A DNA stretch of 64,000 nt from Plectrocnemia conspersa (lineage: Eukaryota; Arthropoda; Insecta; Trichoptera; Polycentropodidae). The translations under genes and the position numbers were made by a program. The stretch is from assembly GCA_009617715.1 (NCBI GenBank), contig VTFK01000006.1, forward strand, positions 2,046,001 to 2,110,000. Direction: 5' to 3'. Shown here piece after piece: positions 37,557 through 49,848 of this stretch (positions are counted from its first letter, which is position 1; each line of letters starts with the position of its first letter). A model generated the notes under the pieces. It saw only the letters and a program-made list of their open reading frames with translations. It was not told the origin of the DNA and searched no databases.

Positions 37557-37827
37557 GTATACTCTGGTTCGTTTAAGAATGTATCGCTTGGTACAAAAAT
37601 ATATGTTTCTGCACATCATTCACAATAAATAGACCACTCACAAGTGACGAGTCAGACATTGTGTCATCGTGTAGGACTGCGCATCTATTTAATTTTATAT
37701 TACCAGATAAAAAGTAACGAAAATATTTCACTTATAAACAAAGAAGAAAATGTAAAACATTTTAAACAATTGTAATGTAATCATTAGAAGTTAATAATAC
37801 ATTCTTAGAACAACTTGTGTGTATATA
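37557..37827. mobile_element. Candidate ~270-bp MITE (AAGAATGTATTACT family)
   Basis: The left end GTATACTCTGGTTCGTTTAA continues with GAATGTAT, and the right end is an imperfect inverted copy (reverse complement GTATA-ACAAGTTGTTCTAAGAATGTATTA). The interior is non-coding. This is the shortest apparent complete member of the family whose ends occur at 23004, 24153, 33465 and 34490. Confidence 0.5.
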
Positions 37828-38863
<1,036 letters not shown>

Positions 38864-39072
38864 AAAACTAAAAATGTATTTAAATCAAATTACATTTTTA
38901 TCATGCACAAAAAATATATAGTTTAAACCAAAACGTAAACTATTTGTGACAGCTTCTACATTCTATTAAAACCGGTATCATTTCAATAATCAATTGTATT
39001 GCTATTAAAGATTTATTAACATGCTATTTAAAATAATTAGTATTTTTCATTTTCATCTTATTTTGTCTTTAG

Positions 39073-39143
39073 AACCAGATATTGAAAACGATGATGAGAC
39101 ATTACGTTCTGTAAATAAAATAGGAATAGAGTGTGTACTTAAG
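39073..39143 (+). CDS. Zinc-finger gene 2, upstream exon
   Basis: 71-nt exon after TTGTCTTTAG, ending CTTAAG|GTAAAT. It encodes PDIENDDETLRSVNKIGIEC-VLK and begins in phase 1, so a preceding exon is required. It is nearly identical to 43074-43144. Confidence 0.75.
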
Positions 39144-39204
39144 GTAAATGCTTATTAATCTTTTAAATATGACAAATATATATAAACTATACTATTTATT
39201 TTAG

Positions 39205-39265
39205 TGGGAACATGATAATGCTGAAGAATTTAATTTAGAAAAAGTGGATGACATGTTAGAAACAG
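39205..39265 (+). CDS. Zinc-finger gene 2, upstream exon
   Basis: 61-nt exon after TATTTTAG, ending AAACAG|GTCAAA. It encodes WEHDNAEEFNLEKVDDMLET and leaves phase 1. It is the paralogue of 43204-43264. Confidence 0.75.
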
Positions 39266-39340
39266 GTCAAATATATTATACATTTGCTTAGTAATACTAT
39301 GTTTATGTACAGCTCATTAATAGTCTATTTATCGTTTCAG

Positions 39341-40053
39341 AGACACGCGATGTTAAAGATTTACTTTTTAAAAATAATATCAATGAAGATATATTAACTT
39401 ATCAGAATTCAATTAATCATATAGAAAGCCAGCTAATTGTGAACCCTAAATTGGAATTTTCAACACATTTAAATATTAACTTTGATGATTTAACGTGTAG
39501 CTATTGTGGAAAAACATTTAAAAATATTGCTTACCTTAAACAGCATATGCATATTCACAGTAATAATTATTGTTTTGAATGCCTCAAATGTGGAAAAGTA
39601 TTTAAGACCAAACGTTCACTTTCACGACATATGAAATGCCATAATTATTCTTCCGACTTTAAATGTAACAAATGCGAAAAAGTATATAAGAGAAGAGATA
39701 CTCTTTATCATCATATGAAAGTTCATACTAGTCCTTATAACTATGTATGTAACTATTGTGGTAAAATATTAAAAACTAAGGTTATCCTTAAATCACACAT
39801 GCAAACACATAATGATTCGTGTGATTTTAAATGTATTAAATGTGAAAAAGCATTTAAGGCCAAAGCTACTCTTTCGAACCATATGAGAATTCATAGGGAT
39901 GTTTATAACTTTGAATGTGACTATTGTAGCAAAACATTTAAAAGTAAAAATTACCTTGTCGTGCACATGCTAGTTCATGATGATACTCATAATTTAAATT
40001 TTATTGAATGTAAAAGATCTTTCAAGAGAAAATTTGACCTAAAATTCTTGTGA
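39341..40053 (+). pseudogene. Zinc-finger gene 2, 3'-truncated finger exon
   Basis: Terminal exon after CGTTTCAG. It encodes ETRDVKDLLFKNNINEDI, a spacer and six intact C2H2 fingers (first CSYCGKTFKNIAYLKQHMHI, sixth CDYCSKTFKSKNYLVVHMLV). It then degenerates: the seventh finger has lost its first cysteine (LNFIEC, not FNCSKC) and the frame stops at 40053 after KRKFDLKFL. Compared with gene 3 (43344-44617), about 115 bp is missing at this point, and the remaining finger coding follows out of frame. If translated, it would be a six-finger protein; loss of seven fingers, a broken junction and decaying 3' sequence suggest a pseudogene in progress. Confidence 0.8.
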
Positions 40054-40400
40054 GCTTAAATGTAGTAAATGTGGGAAAGCTTTTAAGACCAAAGATACCC
40101 TTTAACAACATATAAAAGTTCATAGAAATTCTTATAATACGAATGAGACTATTACTGCAAAACATTAAAAAATTCGCCTAAATTATAATTCATTTAATTT
40201 TAAATGCAAGAAATGTAAAAAATCATTCAAAAGCAAGCTTGACCTTTTAAAAATTTTAACTGATTGATTATACATAGCATTTTTTATAACTTTGAATGCG
40301 ATCATTGTGGGAAAACATTCAGAACTAGGTATAACATTACACTTCATAATGACTCGTATAATTTTAAATGTAAAAAAACGTTTATTGAAAAATAATGATA
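40054..40400 (+). pseudogene. Untranslated relic fingers of gene 2
   Basis: After the stop the DNA still aligns with the second half of gene 3: CTTAAATGTAGTAAATGTGG near 40053, an AAAGATACCCTTTAACAACA segment with an in-frame stop, and GTGGGAAAACATTCAGAACT near 40308. Several frameshifts and stops break it. These are former fingers 8-13. Confidence 0.8.
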
Positions 40401-40659
40401 AAATAATTTAATATTTGCTATGAGCAATATTAAGATTTCACACCCGTGTGAAACTTCTTTATTGTATGAATATTTTTGGTTATAGTAAAATCAAAATTTT
40501 TGAATGGACTTAACAATATCTAATATATATCGTATATATTTAAAATTCATAAATAGCAAACATAAAATTATATTTAAAAATAAATAAATTGGATACAAAT
40601 TATTAAATGTTATTTTTTAACACCTTGTGAGGAGATCTATTTGTAATTACACTTATTTT

Positions 40660-41720
40660 AAGCTGCCATACGTACGGTCACACCAAACGCTTTTGCAACC
40701 ACAGAGTAAGCGCTGCCCTTTGTGTCTTATGTAAAGGCAAACACCCAATAAAGACGAGAAAATTTTCTCATATGAGAGAGAAAATAATATCCAAAGCAAC
40801 AACCTACGAAAACTCATTCAAAACCTGGAGTTAATTATGCTGACGCGGTTGAAAACAAAATTAATGTGACCATACCAATGACCAACTGACGAATAATAAA
40901 CTAGAAGACATAATGATAAAATTAATGGAAAGGATAAACTCAAGGTTAAATCTTCTAACACTTGTCATATCCAAGTTTAAATAAATGTACTCTTTTTTTT
41001 TTGAGAATAGCATTTTGGATCACCAATGAGCTGGCACAACATAGCCAGGAAGTAAAAACATTTATAAAAAATAGAGATAATGCTTAAAGTGAAACTCATT
41101 TTATAAACAGAAATGTCTTTAAAAAGCGTGACTATGTTATATATGATACAAAACACCCGGACGACACTGCTCATGAAGGAATTGCAGTAATAATAAAAAA
41201 CATCAAGCTAGCACCACGAATTGTGTAAATATCGATGCGAGCACATAGAAACCACGACCGTAGAAATTGCTGAAATGCATATAACCACTAAAATAAGTGC
41301 AGTATACTGTGCTCCTTAGCATAAAATCAAAACAATAGACTTTGAAGGCTTTTACCACACTCTTGGTGATAGATTCATTGCTGCAGGGGACTATAATACT
41401 AAGCACGCACAGTGGGGCTCCAGACTGATTACTCCACGCAGTGGGGAGCTACTCAAAGCGATGAATAAAAATAACCTTTAGATGCTCTCAACAGAAGAAC
41501 CGACATATTGGCCCACAGACACATGAAAAACCTCAGATCTCATCGAGTTTTGTGTAACGAAAGGTGTATCTGGCAACTACATATAAGCTGAATCTTCCCT
41601 AGATCTGTCATCGGATCACTCACCAGTAATTCTGATCCTGGGGGAGCAAGTTTTGTCAACGTCTAAGCCAGTGACCATTGCAAGCGCAAAAACGAATTGG
41701 AACAAATTCAGGTGTGGAGA
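40660..41720 (+). pseudogene. Decayed Jockey-type LINE (gag zinc knuckle and APE endonuclease)
   Basis: Near 40663 the plus strand reads CHTYGHTKRFCNH then CVLCKGKHP, the zinc-knuckle end of a Jockey-clade ORF1. From about 40995 it reads AFWITNELAQHSQEVKTFI, RDYVIYDTKHPDDTAHEGIA, FIAAGDYNTKHAQWGSRLIT, LSSDHSPVIL and TNWNKF. This is the order of motifs in the apurinic endonuclease domain of Jockey ORF2 (GDYN-KH--WGS and SDH-PV). Many frameshifts and stops break it and the reverse transcriptase is missing. It lies between the two tandem zinc-finger genes and may have inserted after or during their duplication. Confidence 0.88.
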
Positions 41721-41789
41721 GGATCAGACTTAATATAGCATTAAAAACGGAAGAAGATACAGATCAAGCTGTCTCTTATGTCAAAGGCA

Positions 41790-42560
41790 CCATACAAAAT
41801 CTTCTCCTTTGATGAGGCATATTTCCACTCTCTGGGTGTGTTCATAAGCAAAATTAACGTATATGGGGCGAGGAAAATCCTCATATGATTCACGAGAGAC
41901 CATTCACAAAAAGTTACTATATGGTGCGGATTGTGGTCAGGCGGCGTCATTAGGCCTTACTTTTTTAGCGGTGTGTTGGTGACGGGTGGCAATGAGACAC
42001 AGATTGAGCCGCTGCAGTAATATTTATTTAAGGTTACAGTGATTACATTACAAAAATGGGGCGGACGCGCGACGGCACGCGTCCGAACCTTTACAAGCTT
42101 GCCGGTCGAGAGAGCGAAAACCGTCACAACAATGCCACTTCTGTGCCGACCAGTTTTGGCCATAACAAATCTATATTGGCTCCCATACTTTTTTTATTTA
42201 AAATTTAATATTTGAAACGATGAAGTTTGCGCTGTAATAATTAAGTATTAGTGCAATAGGCGCATGATAATTAAATATTTTTGGCACGGAATCATGGATA
42301 TTGATGTGGAAGACACGTAGTTCCAACAAGACGGCGCAACTTGCCACACATTGGGTGCAAAGTATATGTTTTGATGACGTCAACTGGCCGCCAAGATCAT
42401 ACGATTTAACACATTCGGATTTTTTGTAGGATTACGCTAAGATCGTGTCTACGATGATAAACCCGAAACGTTGGAGCACCAAAAAACCATCATCGGCTAA
42501 GTTATAGCCGAAATACCGCTTAAAATGTACAAAAAAGTTATTAAAAGCTGCTGCAAAAGG
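41790..42560 (+). pseudogene. Decayed mariner/IS630 transposase, interrupted by a repeat
   Basis: The plus strand has SFDEAYFHSLGVFISKI and a WCGLWSGGV-like stretch before about 41970. Resuming after about 42200, it shows YFWHGIMDIDVEDT, FQQDGATCHTLGAKYM (first catalytic Asp region) and the GDVNWPP/D-T remnant near 42380. Stops and frameshifts are frequent. It is the same family as 26323-27451 but in opposite orientation. Its right end near 42640-42665 resembles the TIR (GGAAACTGAAGTTGGAT). An LTR-like repeat (41974-42167) sits inside the coding region. Confidence 0.8.
41974..42167 (-). repeat. LTR-like dispersed repeat, inverted copy inside mariner
   Basis: Reverse complement of the family seen at 33779 and 34250. 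It begins TGTTATGGCCAAAACTGGTC on the minus strand and ends with GCGGCTCAATCTGTGTCTCA and CACCCGTCACCAACA. On either strand it reads TG...CA, as a solo LTR would. The middle is GC-richer than the others (GACGCGTGCCGTCGCGCGTC). No clear direct duplication flanks it, and the family homology continues a little beyond 42167. Confidence 0.6.
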
Positions 42561-43073
42561 TTCAAGGCGCTATTTAATTAATATTATATATAATAATTAA
42601 TGAAATATTTGATTAATAAAAAAATCTAAAAGACATCCTTTAATTTGTGATTTTTTAAGTTTGGAAACTGAAGTTGGATTACCATTATAAAAATGGGATA
42701 GGGAAATATATTACATCTTAGATAGGATTCAAAAGATTTTTTTTTTTAAAGTAAATATTAAAATAAAGCAATGACACAATTTAAATTTATTAGTATTGAA
42801 TTTCGCTGTAAAAAAAAGAGATTTTAAATTACTATTGAAATGATTTTTAGGTGATATTAAATTTTAAATATTTCTTATCATGCTCAGAGTATATAGTGTT
42901 TAAACCAAAATGTGAGCTATTTCTGACAGCTATTTGACAACACAACAATGTCATTTCTACATTCTATTAAAACCGGTATCATTTCAATATTCAATTATAT
43001 TTCTGTTAAACATGTATTAACATGCTATTTAAAATAATTAGTATTTTCCATTTTCATCTTATTTTGTCTTTAG

Positions 43074-43144
43074 AACCAGATATTGAAAACGATGATGAGA
43101 CATTACGTTCTGTAAATAAAATAGAAATAGAATGTGTACTTAAG
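43074..43144 (+). CDS. Zinc-finger gene 3, upstream exon
   Basis: 71-nt exon after TTGTCTTTAG, ending CTTAAG|GTAAAT, encoding PDIENDDETLRSVNKIEIEC-VLK. Phase 1 at its start means an earlier exon with the initiator exists but is not identified. Confidence 0.8.
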
Positions 43145-43203
43145 GTAAATGCTAATTAATCATTTAAATATAACAAATATATAAACTATACTATTTATTT
43201 TAG

Positions 43204-43264
43204 TGGGAACATGATAATGCTGTAGAATTTAATTCAGAAAAAGTAGATGACATGTTAGAAACAG
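43204..43264 (+). CDS. Zinc-finger gene 3, upstream exon
   Basis: 61-nt exon after TATTTTAG, ending AAACAG|GTCAGA, encoding WEHDNAVEFNSEKVDDMLET. Acidic, with the VDDMLE motif shared by all three genes. Confidence 0.8.
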
Positions 43265-43343
43265 GTCAGATATATATTAAAAAAATATGTTTAGTTATAT
43301 TACGTTTATGTACGAATTATTAATAATTTATTTGTCATTTCAG

Positions 43344-44617
43344 TCACACACGATGTTAAAGATGTACTTATTAAAAATAATATCGATGAAGAGATATTAA
43401 CTTATCAGCATTCAATTAATTGTATAGAGACTAAATTAATGGTGGAATCGAATTCGATCCCGGAATTAGAATTTTCAGCACATGTGAATGTTAATTATGA
43501 TGATTTAACGTGTAGCATTTGTGGAAAAACATTTAAAAACAATGCTTACCTTAAACGGCATATGTATATTCATAGTAATAAGTTTTGTTTCGAATGCATC
43601 AAGTGTGGAAAAGCATTTAATGTCAAACGTTCCCTTGCACAACATATGAAATGCCATAATTATTCTTCCGACTTTAAATGTAACAAATGCGATAAAGTAT
43701 ATAAGAGAAGGGATTCTCTTTATCAACATATGAAAGTTCATACTAGTCCTTATAACTTTGTATGTAACTATTGTGGCAAAATATTAAAAACTAAGGTTAT
43801 TCTTAAATCACACATGCAAACACATAATAATTCGTGTGATTTTAAATGTATTAAATGTGAAAAAGCATTTAAGGCCAAAGGTTCTCTTTCGAACCATATG
43901 AGAATTCATAGGGATGTTAATAACTTTGAATGTGACTATTGTGGCAAAACATTTAAAAGTAGAAATTACCTTATCGTGCACATGCTAGTTCATGATGACG
44001 CTCATAATTTTAATTGTAGTAAATGTAAAAAATCTTTCAAGAGAAAATCCGACCTTATTAGACATAATATGGTTATACATAAAGATGCTACTATGTTTGA
44101 CTTTAAATGTGAATATTGCCATAAAAGATTCAGAAGTAAAGTTAATCTTACGTTACATATACAAAATCATAGCATTTCTTGTGACCTTAAATGTAGTAAA
44201 TGTGGAAAAGCTTATAAGTCCAAAGATTCCCTTTCACAACATATGAAAGTTCATAGAGATTCCTATAACTATGAATGCGACTATTGCGGCAAAACATTTA
44301 AAACTAGGAATTGTCTTTCGATGCACATTCATGTCCACATTGATTCCTATAATTTTAAATGTAGACAATGTAAAAAATCATTTAAGAGAAAGCTTGATCT
44401 TTCAAAGCATAGTTTGATTATACATAGTGGTTCTTCTTATAACTTTGAATGTGACTATTGTGGCAAAACGTTCAGAACTAGGCATTATATTACAGTGCAC
44501 ATGAAAGTTCATAGTGAATCCTACACATTTAAATGTAGGGATTGTAGAAAAGCATTTATGAAAAAATATGATCTTATAAAACATAATTTAGTTATACATG
44601 GTGAAGTTAAACCATAA
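43344..44617 (+). CDS. C2H2 zinc-finger protein (gene 3), finger exon
   Basis: Terminal exon after GTCATTTCAG, running to TAA at 44615-44617. It starts THDVKDVLIKNNIDEEILTY, then a spacer with LEFSAHVNVNYDDLTC, then 13 intact C2H2 fingers to the end (first CSICGKTFKNNAYLKRHMYI; last CRDCRKAFMKKYDLIKHNLV). Fingers 7, 11 and 13 have an H-x4-H ending (for example RHNMVIH), the others H-x3-H. Linkers are 7 residues long in most cases and lack TGEKP (typical: RDSYNYE, SESYTFK). It is presumably a sequence-specific nuclear DNA-binding protein; its target is unknown. An initiator ATG exists at 43439 but lies within the exon, and the in-frame upstream exons argue that translation starts earlier. It appears intact, unlike its tandem copy at 39073-40053. 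Confidence 0.88.
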
Positions 44618-45670
44618 ACTGGATACTTTCTAGTCTTAAATAAAAGTTACTTTCAAACTTTTGACTTTTTAATTACATACATATGTATTTATTAATTAAA
44701 GGAGTATTTTTCATTAGGTTTTGAAATTCATATACGATTAAACTTACAGAATATTTAAATTTGGAAGACATACCAATTTGAAGTTTGATCAAAAGCTTTT
44801 TTAAATAAATGAAATGAAGATATCTAACAAATATAAAGAATTTATTTGACGTAAGATCAGATGTATTTTTCTTGCTACGTACTTGTATTAACGAAGCTGA
44901 AGGACACTGTAACACATTATTTTTGAATGCTTGACATAGTACGTAGTGGTAGACGATTTTTTTTACAATACATTACATGATTTTTTTTAATAAATAATAA
45001 AATATTGATAAAGTATTGTTTTATTTCTGTATCTATTCTTTTAATTTGTGAGGATAAAAACATACCAGTTCCATCCAGAAACTTCAGAACAAAGTGTTAT
45101 GTTGTTTGGTGAAGGCACTGCAATACTATATAACAGACTTTAATTGGAATGAAGACTCAAAGAATAAATCATAAGCAGTGTCCGCCTGGGCCTAGGAATG
45201 TTAAGGTAGAAGTTTTGCTAAATGTTGCTAGCAACTGTGTGGAACTTAATCGCCCGAGCTCGTCCACTGAGAGAAACTCGTATTAAGAGCAGCATAGAAG
45301 CTCGGTTTCAAACTGCCTACAAAACAATGCACTATTTCAGAATATATTACCAGTTTAATTTAAGATGATTTAAAAGCCAAGCTAAAATAGTAACAGGCAT
45401 TTTAAATAATTTATTCATATACAGGGCTGGCCCGAGGGGTAAGCGATAGAGTCTCTATTTTTCTGTTTTGACGCATGCTAAGAATTAGCTTAATAAGTGT
45501 TGCAGTATGTGTTTAAATCAATGTATGAATTGCGTGAAAAATCTCTGAACAAAGTGAAAAGAATTTATTGCAGTACTGTGTGTGGCGTCATTGCGCTTAT
45601 TGAATTAGAAGATAATTAAAAAAATGTTTTTTAATTGATTAATGATTGATGATTGGGGGGGGGGGGATGC
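44618..45670. other. Intergenic region, left part
   Basis: AT-rich, with AATAAA words after gene 3 (for example near 44638) that could serve as its poly(A) signal. A moderately complex patch at 45170-45330 is unassigned. A run of 13 G lies at about 45655-45667. No gene is supported. Confidence 0.4.
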
Positions 45671-45689
45671 CGTCGCCAACACAGTGCTC

Positions 45690-45785
45690 GTTACCGAGCG
45701 TTCCCACTGCGACGGTGCTGACACAATTTTATAGCTTTTGACGTGAATTTTTGACTTCTTAGAAGTGATAATTGTTTTTGCGCCC
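45690..45785 (-). repeat. Dispersed ~95-bp repeat, copy 2
   Basis: Shares GTTACCGAGCGTTCCCACTG, then a TTTTGACGTGAATTTTTGAC-like block and AGTGATAATTGTTTTTGCGC with 28865-28960. The minus frame 45605-45790 is the repeat read through. Confidence 0.6.
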
Positions 45786-46178
45786 TCCAATTGACCAAAA
45801 TTCGGTTTGAATATACTTTGATCAGCCCTCTTATATCAGAAGTCCATAGTAATATCAATAAGAATAGCTATCATATTTTTAAAACATAGTATAATATTCA
45901 AGTACAGATAAACTTCAGAGCAATATGCGAGATGCGACGTCTGTCTATAATTTATTTTCAGCTTATTTCCCCCTGAGAGTTGAATTGGTTTTATAGGGAG
46001 GCCATTTATATATATTTCTATTTAGGTTTTTTAGGTTAAAACGTGGCAGCACTCTAGTATCACTAGTAAAAATAAATGTCTACGGGTGGAAATTTCACTG
46101 AAATGACAATGAGATGTTTTTAAAAATATTTTCGAGATAGATTCGACATTTTTTAGATTTTTTTGAGGGTTTTAGAAT

Positions 46179-46349
46179 CAGGGACGTCATCTAAGCTTTT
46201 TTAAAAAAGGGGGGGGGGCAAAAGTTGGTTAATCAGTAGTTGATTTTATTAAAGTTCATAATATTTCAGTAAATGAAATGTACTTTTCTGACCAAATTTA
46301 GGGGGGTGGCACATGCCCTCACCTGCCCTACCCCTAAAGGATAACCCTG
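46179..46349. mobile_element. Small CAGGG...CCCTG element (GGGACGTCAT family)
   Basis: A 171-bp segment beginning CAGGGACGTCAT and ending ATAACCCTG, with G-rich and C-rich subterminal tracts and a non-coding middle (TTCATAATATTTCAGTAAAT). The short CAGGG/CCCTG ends resemble hAT elements, but no 8-bp duplication is seen. Fragments of the same family are at 29095-29215 and near 24520-24551. Confidence 0.45.
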
Positions 46350-49300
46350 TATTATTATTTGATTATTAATGTGATATCTACATTTTTTATTTTACAATAG
46401 CTAGTTTTGATTTGAGTAGTGAACGAAAAGCATTAATTTGCATGTTTATGTTTTATTTATATATTTGTATACATATATTATATTGTTACATTTTAATTTA
46501 ATTAGTGTATAATTAGAATTTTATATATATATTTATAATTTATTTTCTTTCTTTTTTGCTGTTTTAAAAATAATAATATTTACTTACTATAAACTCCCAC
46601 GATATAGGCAACAAAAATACACAACCTAACTTTGAAAAAAATAATGTGGAAACCCACCGCAAGGCCGTCTGACGTCAATGAACAGAATTATAAAGTAGTT
46701 TTTTTTTACCGCGAACGCCGCTTCTATATATTCTTTGTTCTGTGGAGCCGGCGCTCTTGACAAACCTGGAGCTGTGCTGGCAGCACCGAGGCAGAGCGGC
46801 ATGTTTGTAATTTTTGTTATTACTTATTTTAATTATAATATATTTAAAAAAAAATTAAAATTAGAAGGGTAAATTTAGTTTCTGCTTAGGGCCATGTCTG
46901 TTTATATACGTTTCTAAAACATACTTCAAGAAATGTTATCTGAAAAGAATAAATTATAGCAGTACTTATCAAAGATCATATTTTTTTCCAGTTACAACAA
47001 CATTTTTGTCACAAATATAATATAATCCATTTGTTAACGCCAGATTTATACTCCATGCACTTCTATGCCAACAGTCTTGCTACAAGGCGAACAGGCGACG
47101 AAACTGAAGTTCATGCAGGTCTAGACAGTCGACCTCCACTGATCAGACTTTGGATTCAGATTGAGTTTTGATAAGCAGTCTCCGCATCTCAATATGCAAC
47201 GTACATATGTATATGGAAAATTACATACTGATAGTTTTTTTTTCAAATCATTGATTATATTATTTAAATTATTTGCCAAAAGAGTAATTATTCAATTTTT
47301 ATAATTGTGCATATAAGATAAACATTTTAAATATATAAAACTAAGTTTTATAGACTAAATTATGAATTTTTTGTGAAAGTATAAATTTAAAATCTGGAAA
47401 TATAATAAATTTGTCAGTATTTTGTTTGCAAAATTAACATTTTTGCTATAGTACGTATGATTTTTTTTCTGTAAAAACCTCTATTTTCTTACACCATCGT
47501 CAATTTATGTATTTGTAGACAATAGGGAGATATATTAAAGGAAGGATTATCAAAAAAATATTTAAAAAAATTGCAACTCGCTATTTTTTTATAATTTTCT
47601 ATTTATAGAGAATAAATATTAAATATAATATATACACATAAAATATTAAAAGTATGGCAAGTAATACCATAATCCATTAAATTTGAAAAAGATTTGTTTT
47701 TAACAATTTTTAACATTTAAAATATATAAAAAGATAATATACACATACGTTGTAATATTTCATCTATATAAAACAACAATTGCACAAATTTATCAAAAAT
47801 AAATCAACGCAAACTTTCGTACATTATTTTTTTAAGTCCTCATTGTACGTCAGTGATATGTTCCCGAGGGTAATTTTCATTATATTATAAATATTATTAT
47901 CATTTTAATTACATAGACGACGAACAACAAGAAGGAATAAAAAGGATATTGAAGATTTAACTTTTATTGTTACTCGCTAAGATTATTCTTGCATAACTGA
48001 ACAACTGTGTGAAGGACAAGGAGGACTCTGATGAATTTTTCTCAATGTACATATCCAATAAGACGCAAAACATCCAAGCAATCGTCTTATAAAAATTATT
48101 GCCGAAAAATTAAAAACGCTTACAACTAATGAAATCTAACATGATGGACTCGATATATAATTATAATAATTATGAAAATCGTTTAAATATATCTTGTTCC
48201 TCTACCATCTAACGTGTTGGCTCTTCTATTCATATCACATTTATAATTTTGAGGACCGATTTATCGCTTATTTCGATGCAACTCGTACAAGACATGATTC
48301 ATCATCACATTTATAATCTAATTTATATAATATTATTACGGAATCCTCGGCATCGGAACATCCTTTATGTTCTTGTTAATTGCACTCTTATTTTATAGCG
48401 TTATATATCTAAGGCTTAAATTAGCGAATCCGCCAAAGAGACGTCTTCAAATCAAGAGTAAAAATAATAAAATCGGTGCAAAGAATTTATTTAAAATGAC
48501 TATATAGATCACTACTTAGTTTCGTATTAATATAATTGATAATAAATGCGTCTCTGATGATATATTGTTTATTTTTGTTTGAAACTACTGAAGATTTTTA
48601 AGAAACGAACAATTTTATCAGTCGTCGTCAGAGAGGAAGTGATAGAGAAATCAAATATATATTGCGTATATTTCCTTCGATAATTTTCATATCAAGCACC
48701 ACTCATGAAAGCTATTTTTTTATTTAAAAAAAATATGTTAAATAATTGTCTTATTTAAATTAAATATTTATATTTAACAACCACGTTTTAACAATGTAAC
48801 AAGTTTAATGACTACACACAGTATGTAAATATATGTATTTTTTAACCAGAGAATTGTTTAAATAACTTTGTATAATATATGTAACAATTTAGGATTCACA
48901 CCGATAAATAATCTTTTACACTAAAAAAGGCTATTTGTGTAATTATATAATTATTGCTAATAAATCAAAATCTGTGACAAATTACCATTAAATAGGCATT
49001 TTAAATTTCTGAAATAATATTACACATGTGTGAATCCATTAATATATTTTATTTTATTATGTTTTTTTGATGAGTTATATGTATATTATTATTTACATAA
49101 TCTGTTATTTTTTTATATTATAATATAGTAAATAATCAATTGAAAAATAAATATTTTCTACTAGTATGTAAGCTTTATTTGAAGCTGTTTTGTTCATATC
49201 CAATATAACTATGTATATGAATATTATTTATATATATATATACATACATACACACATAATATGCACTACGGTATGACAAAAAAATCTCTTGAGTTAGTCA

Positions 49301-49782
49301 ATGAATTTATGTATGTATGTATATATATCACAAACAATGGTATCGTGAATATTATTGATACGTATAATTATTATTGACTTTGATACATATATTTATAATA
49401 ATAATTGGCAGAATCACCAAAGCAATAACAAACAAATACATATATAATAATGCACCATATTTTCATTACATAATAACATTACAAAAAAAAAGAACAAAAA
49501 ATTAAAACACTCTTATGATCCAAATTCACAAATTAGTCTGTTCAAAGCGTTGCTACTAAGTATTCGCATTGTTTAAGGCTAACGTTAATTTGTGAATGTC
49601 GAACAGTAATGCTTAAAAAAACGCAGTCGAATTATACATAATGATAAACTATGATCGGACACTATATATATATATGAATATCTCAGAGTTTACCAAAAAA
49701 GAAAAGAGATTATTTAATAGAATCAAGTATTATTTCCCATGTAAAACGTAAATGTGCGTTTCCGTTACATTTGACGAGCCGT
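46350..49782. other. Intergenic DNA and Snap25 distal 3' UTR
   Basis: AT-rich. GC-richer patches at 46640-46800 and 47030-47170 are unassigned and have no convincing frame. The part next to 49782 should hold the 3' UTR of the Snap25 transcript that uses the distal last exon (minus strand). Many AATAAA complements occur and the actual 3' end cannot be chosen. Confidence 0.4.
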
Positions 49783-49848
49783 TTAAGATTTGAGCAGTTT
49801 GTTAGCTCGTTGATTCGCCACAGCAATACGGGTCTCATTACTCTCTCC
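49783..49848 (-). CDS. Snap25: Snap25 alternative last exon, distal (ANKLLKS end)
   Basis: 66-nt coding part of a terminal exon: acceptor TTTCCAG|GGAGAG, codons GESNETRIAVANQR then ANKLLKS, stop TAA at 49783-49785. Phase 0 matches the donor at 54118. It is the end of the second SNARE motif of SNAP-25 (including the +8 layer region). It differs from the proximal version in its last residues (NKLLKS against HDLLK) and at many silent sites, so the two are an old duplication under protein-level constraint. Because each carries its own stop and 3' UTR, choice is expected to depend on polyadenylation and splicing. Confidence 0.9.
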   Translation of the reverse strand, partial: GESNETRIAVANQRANKLLKS

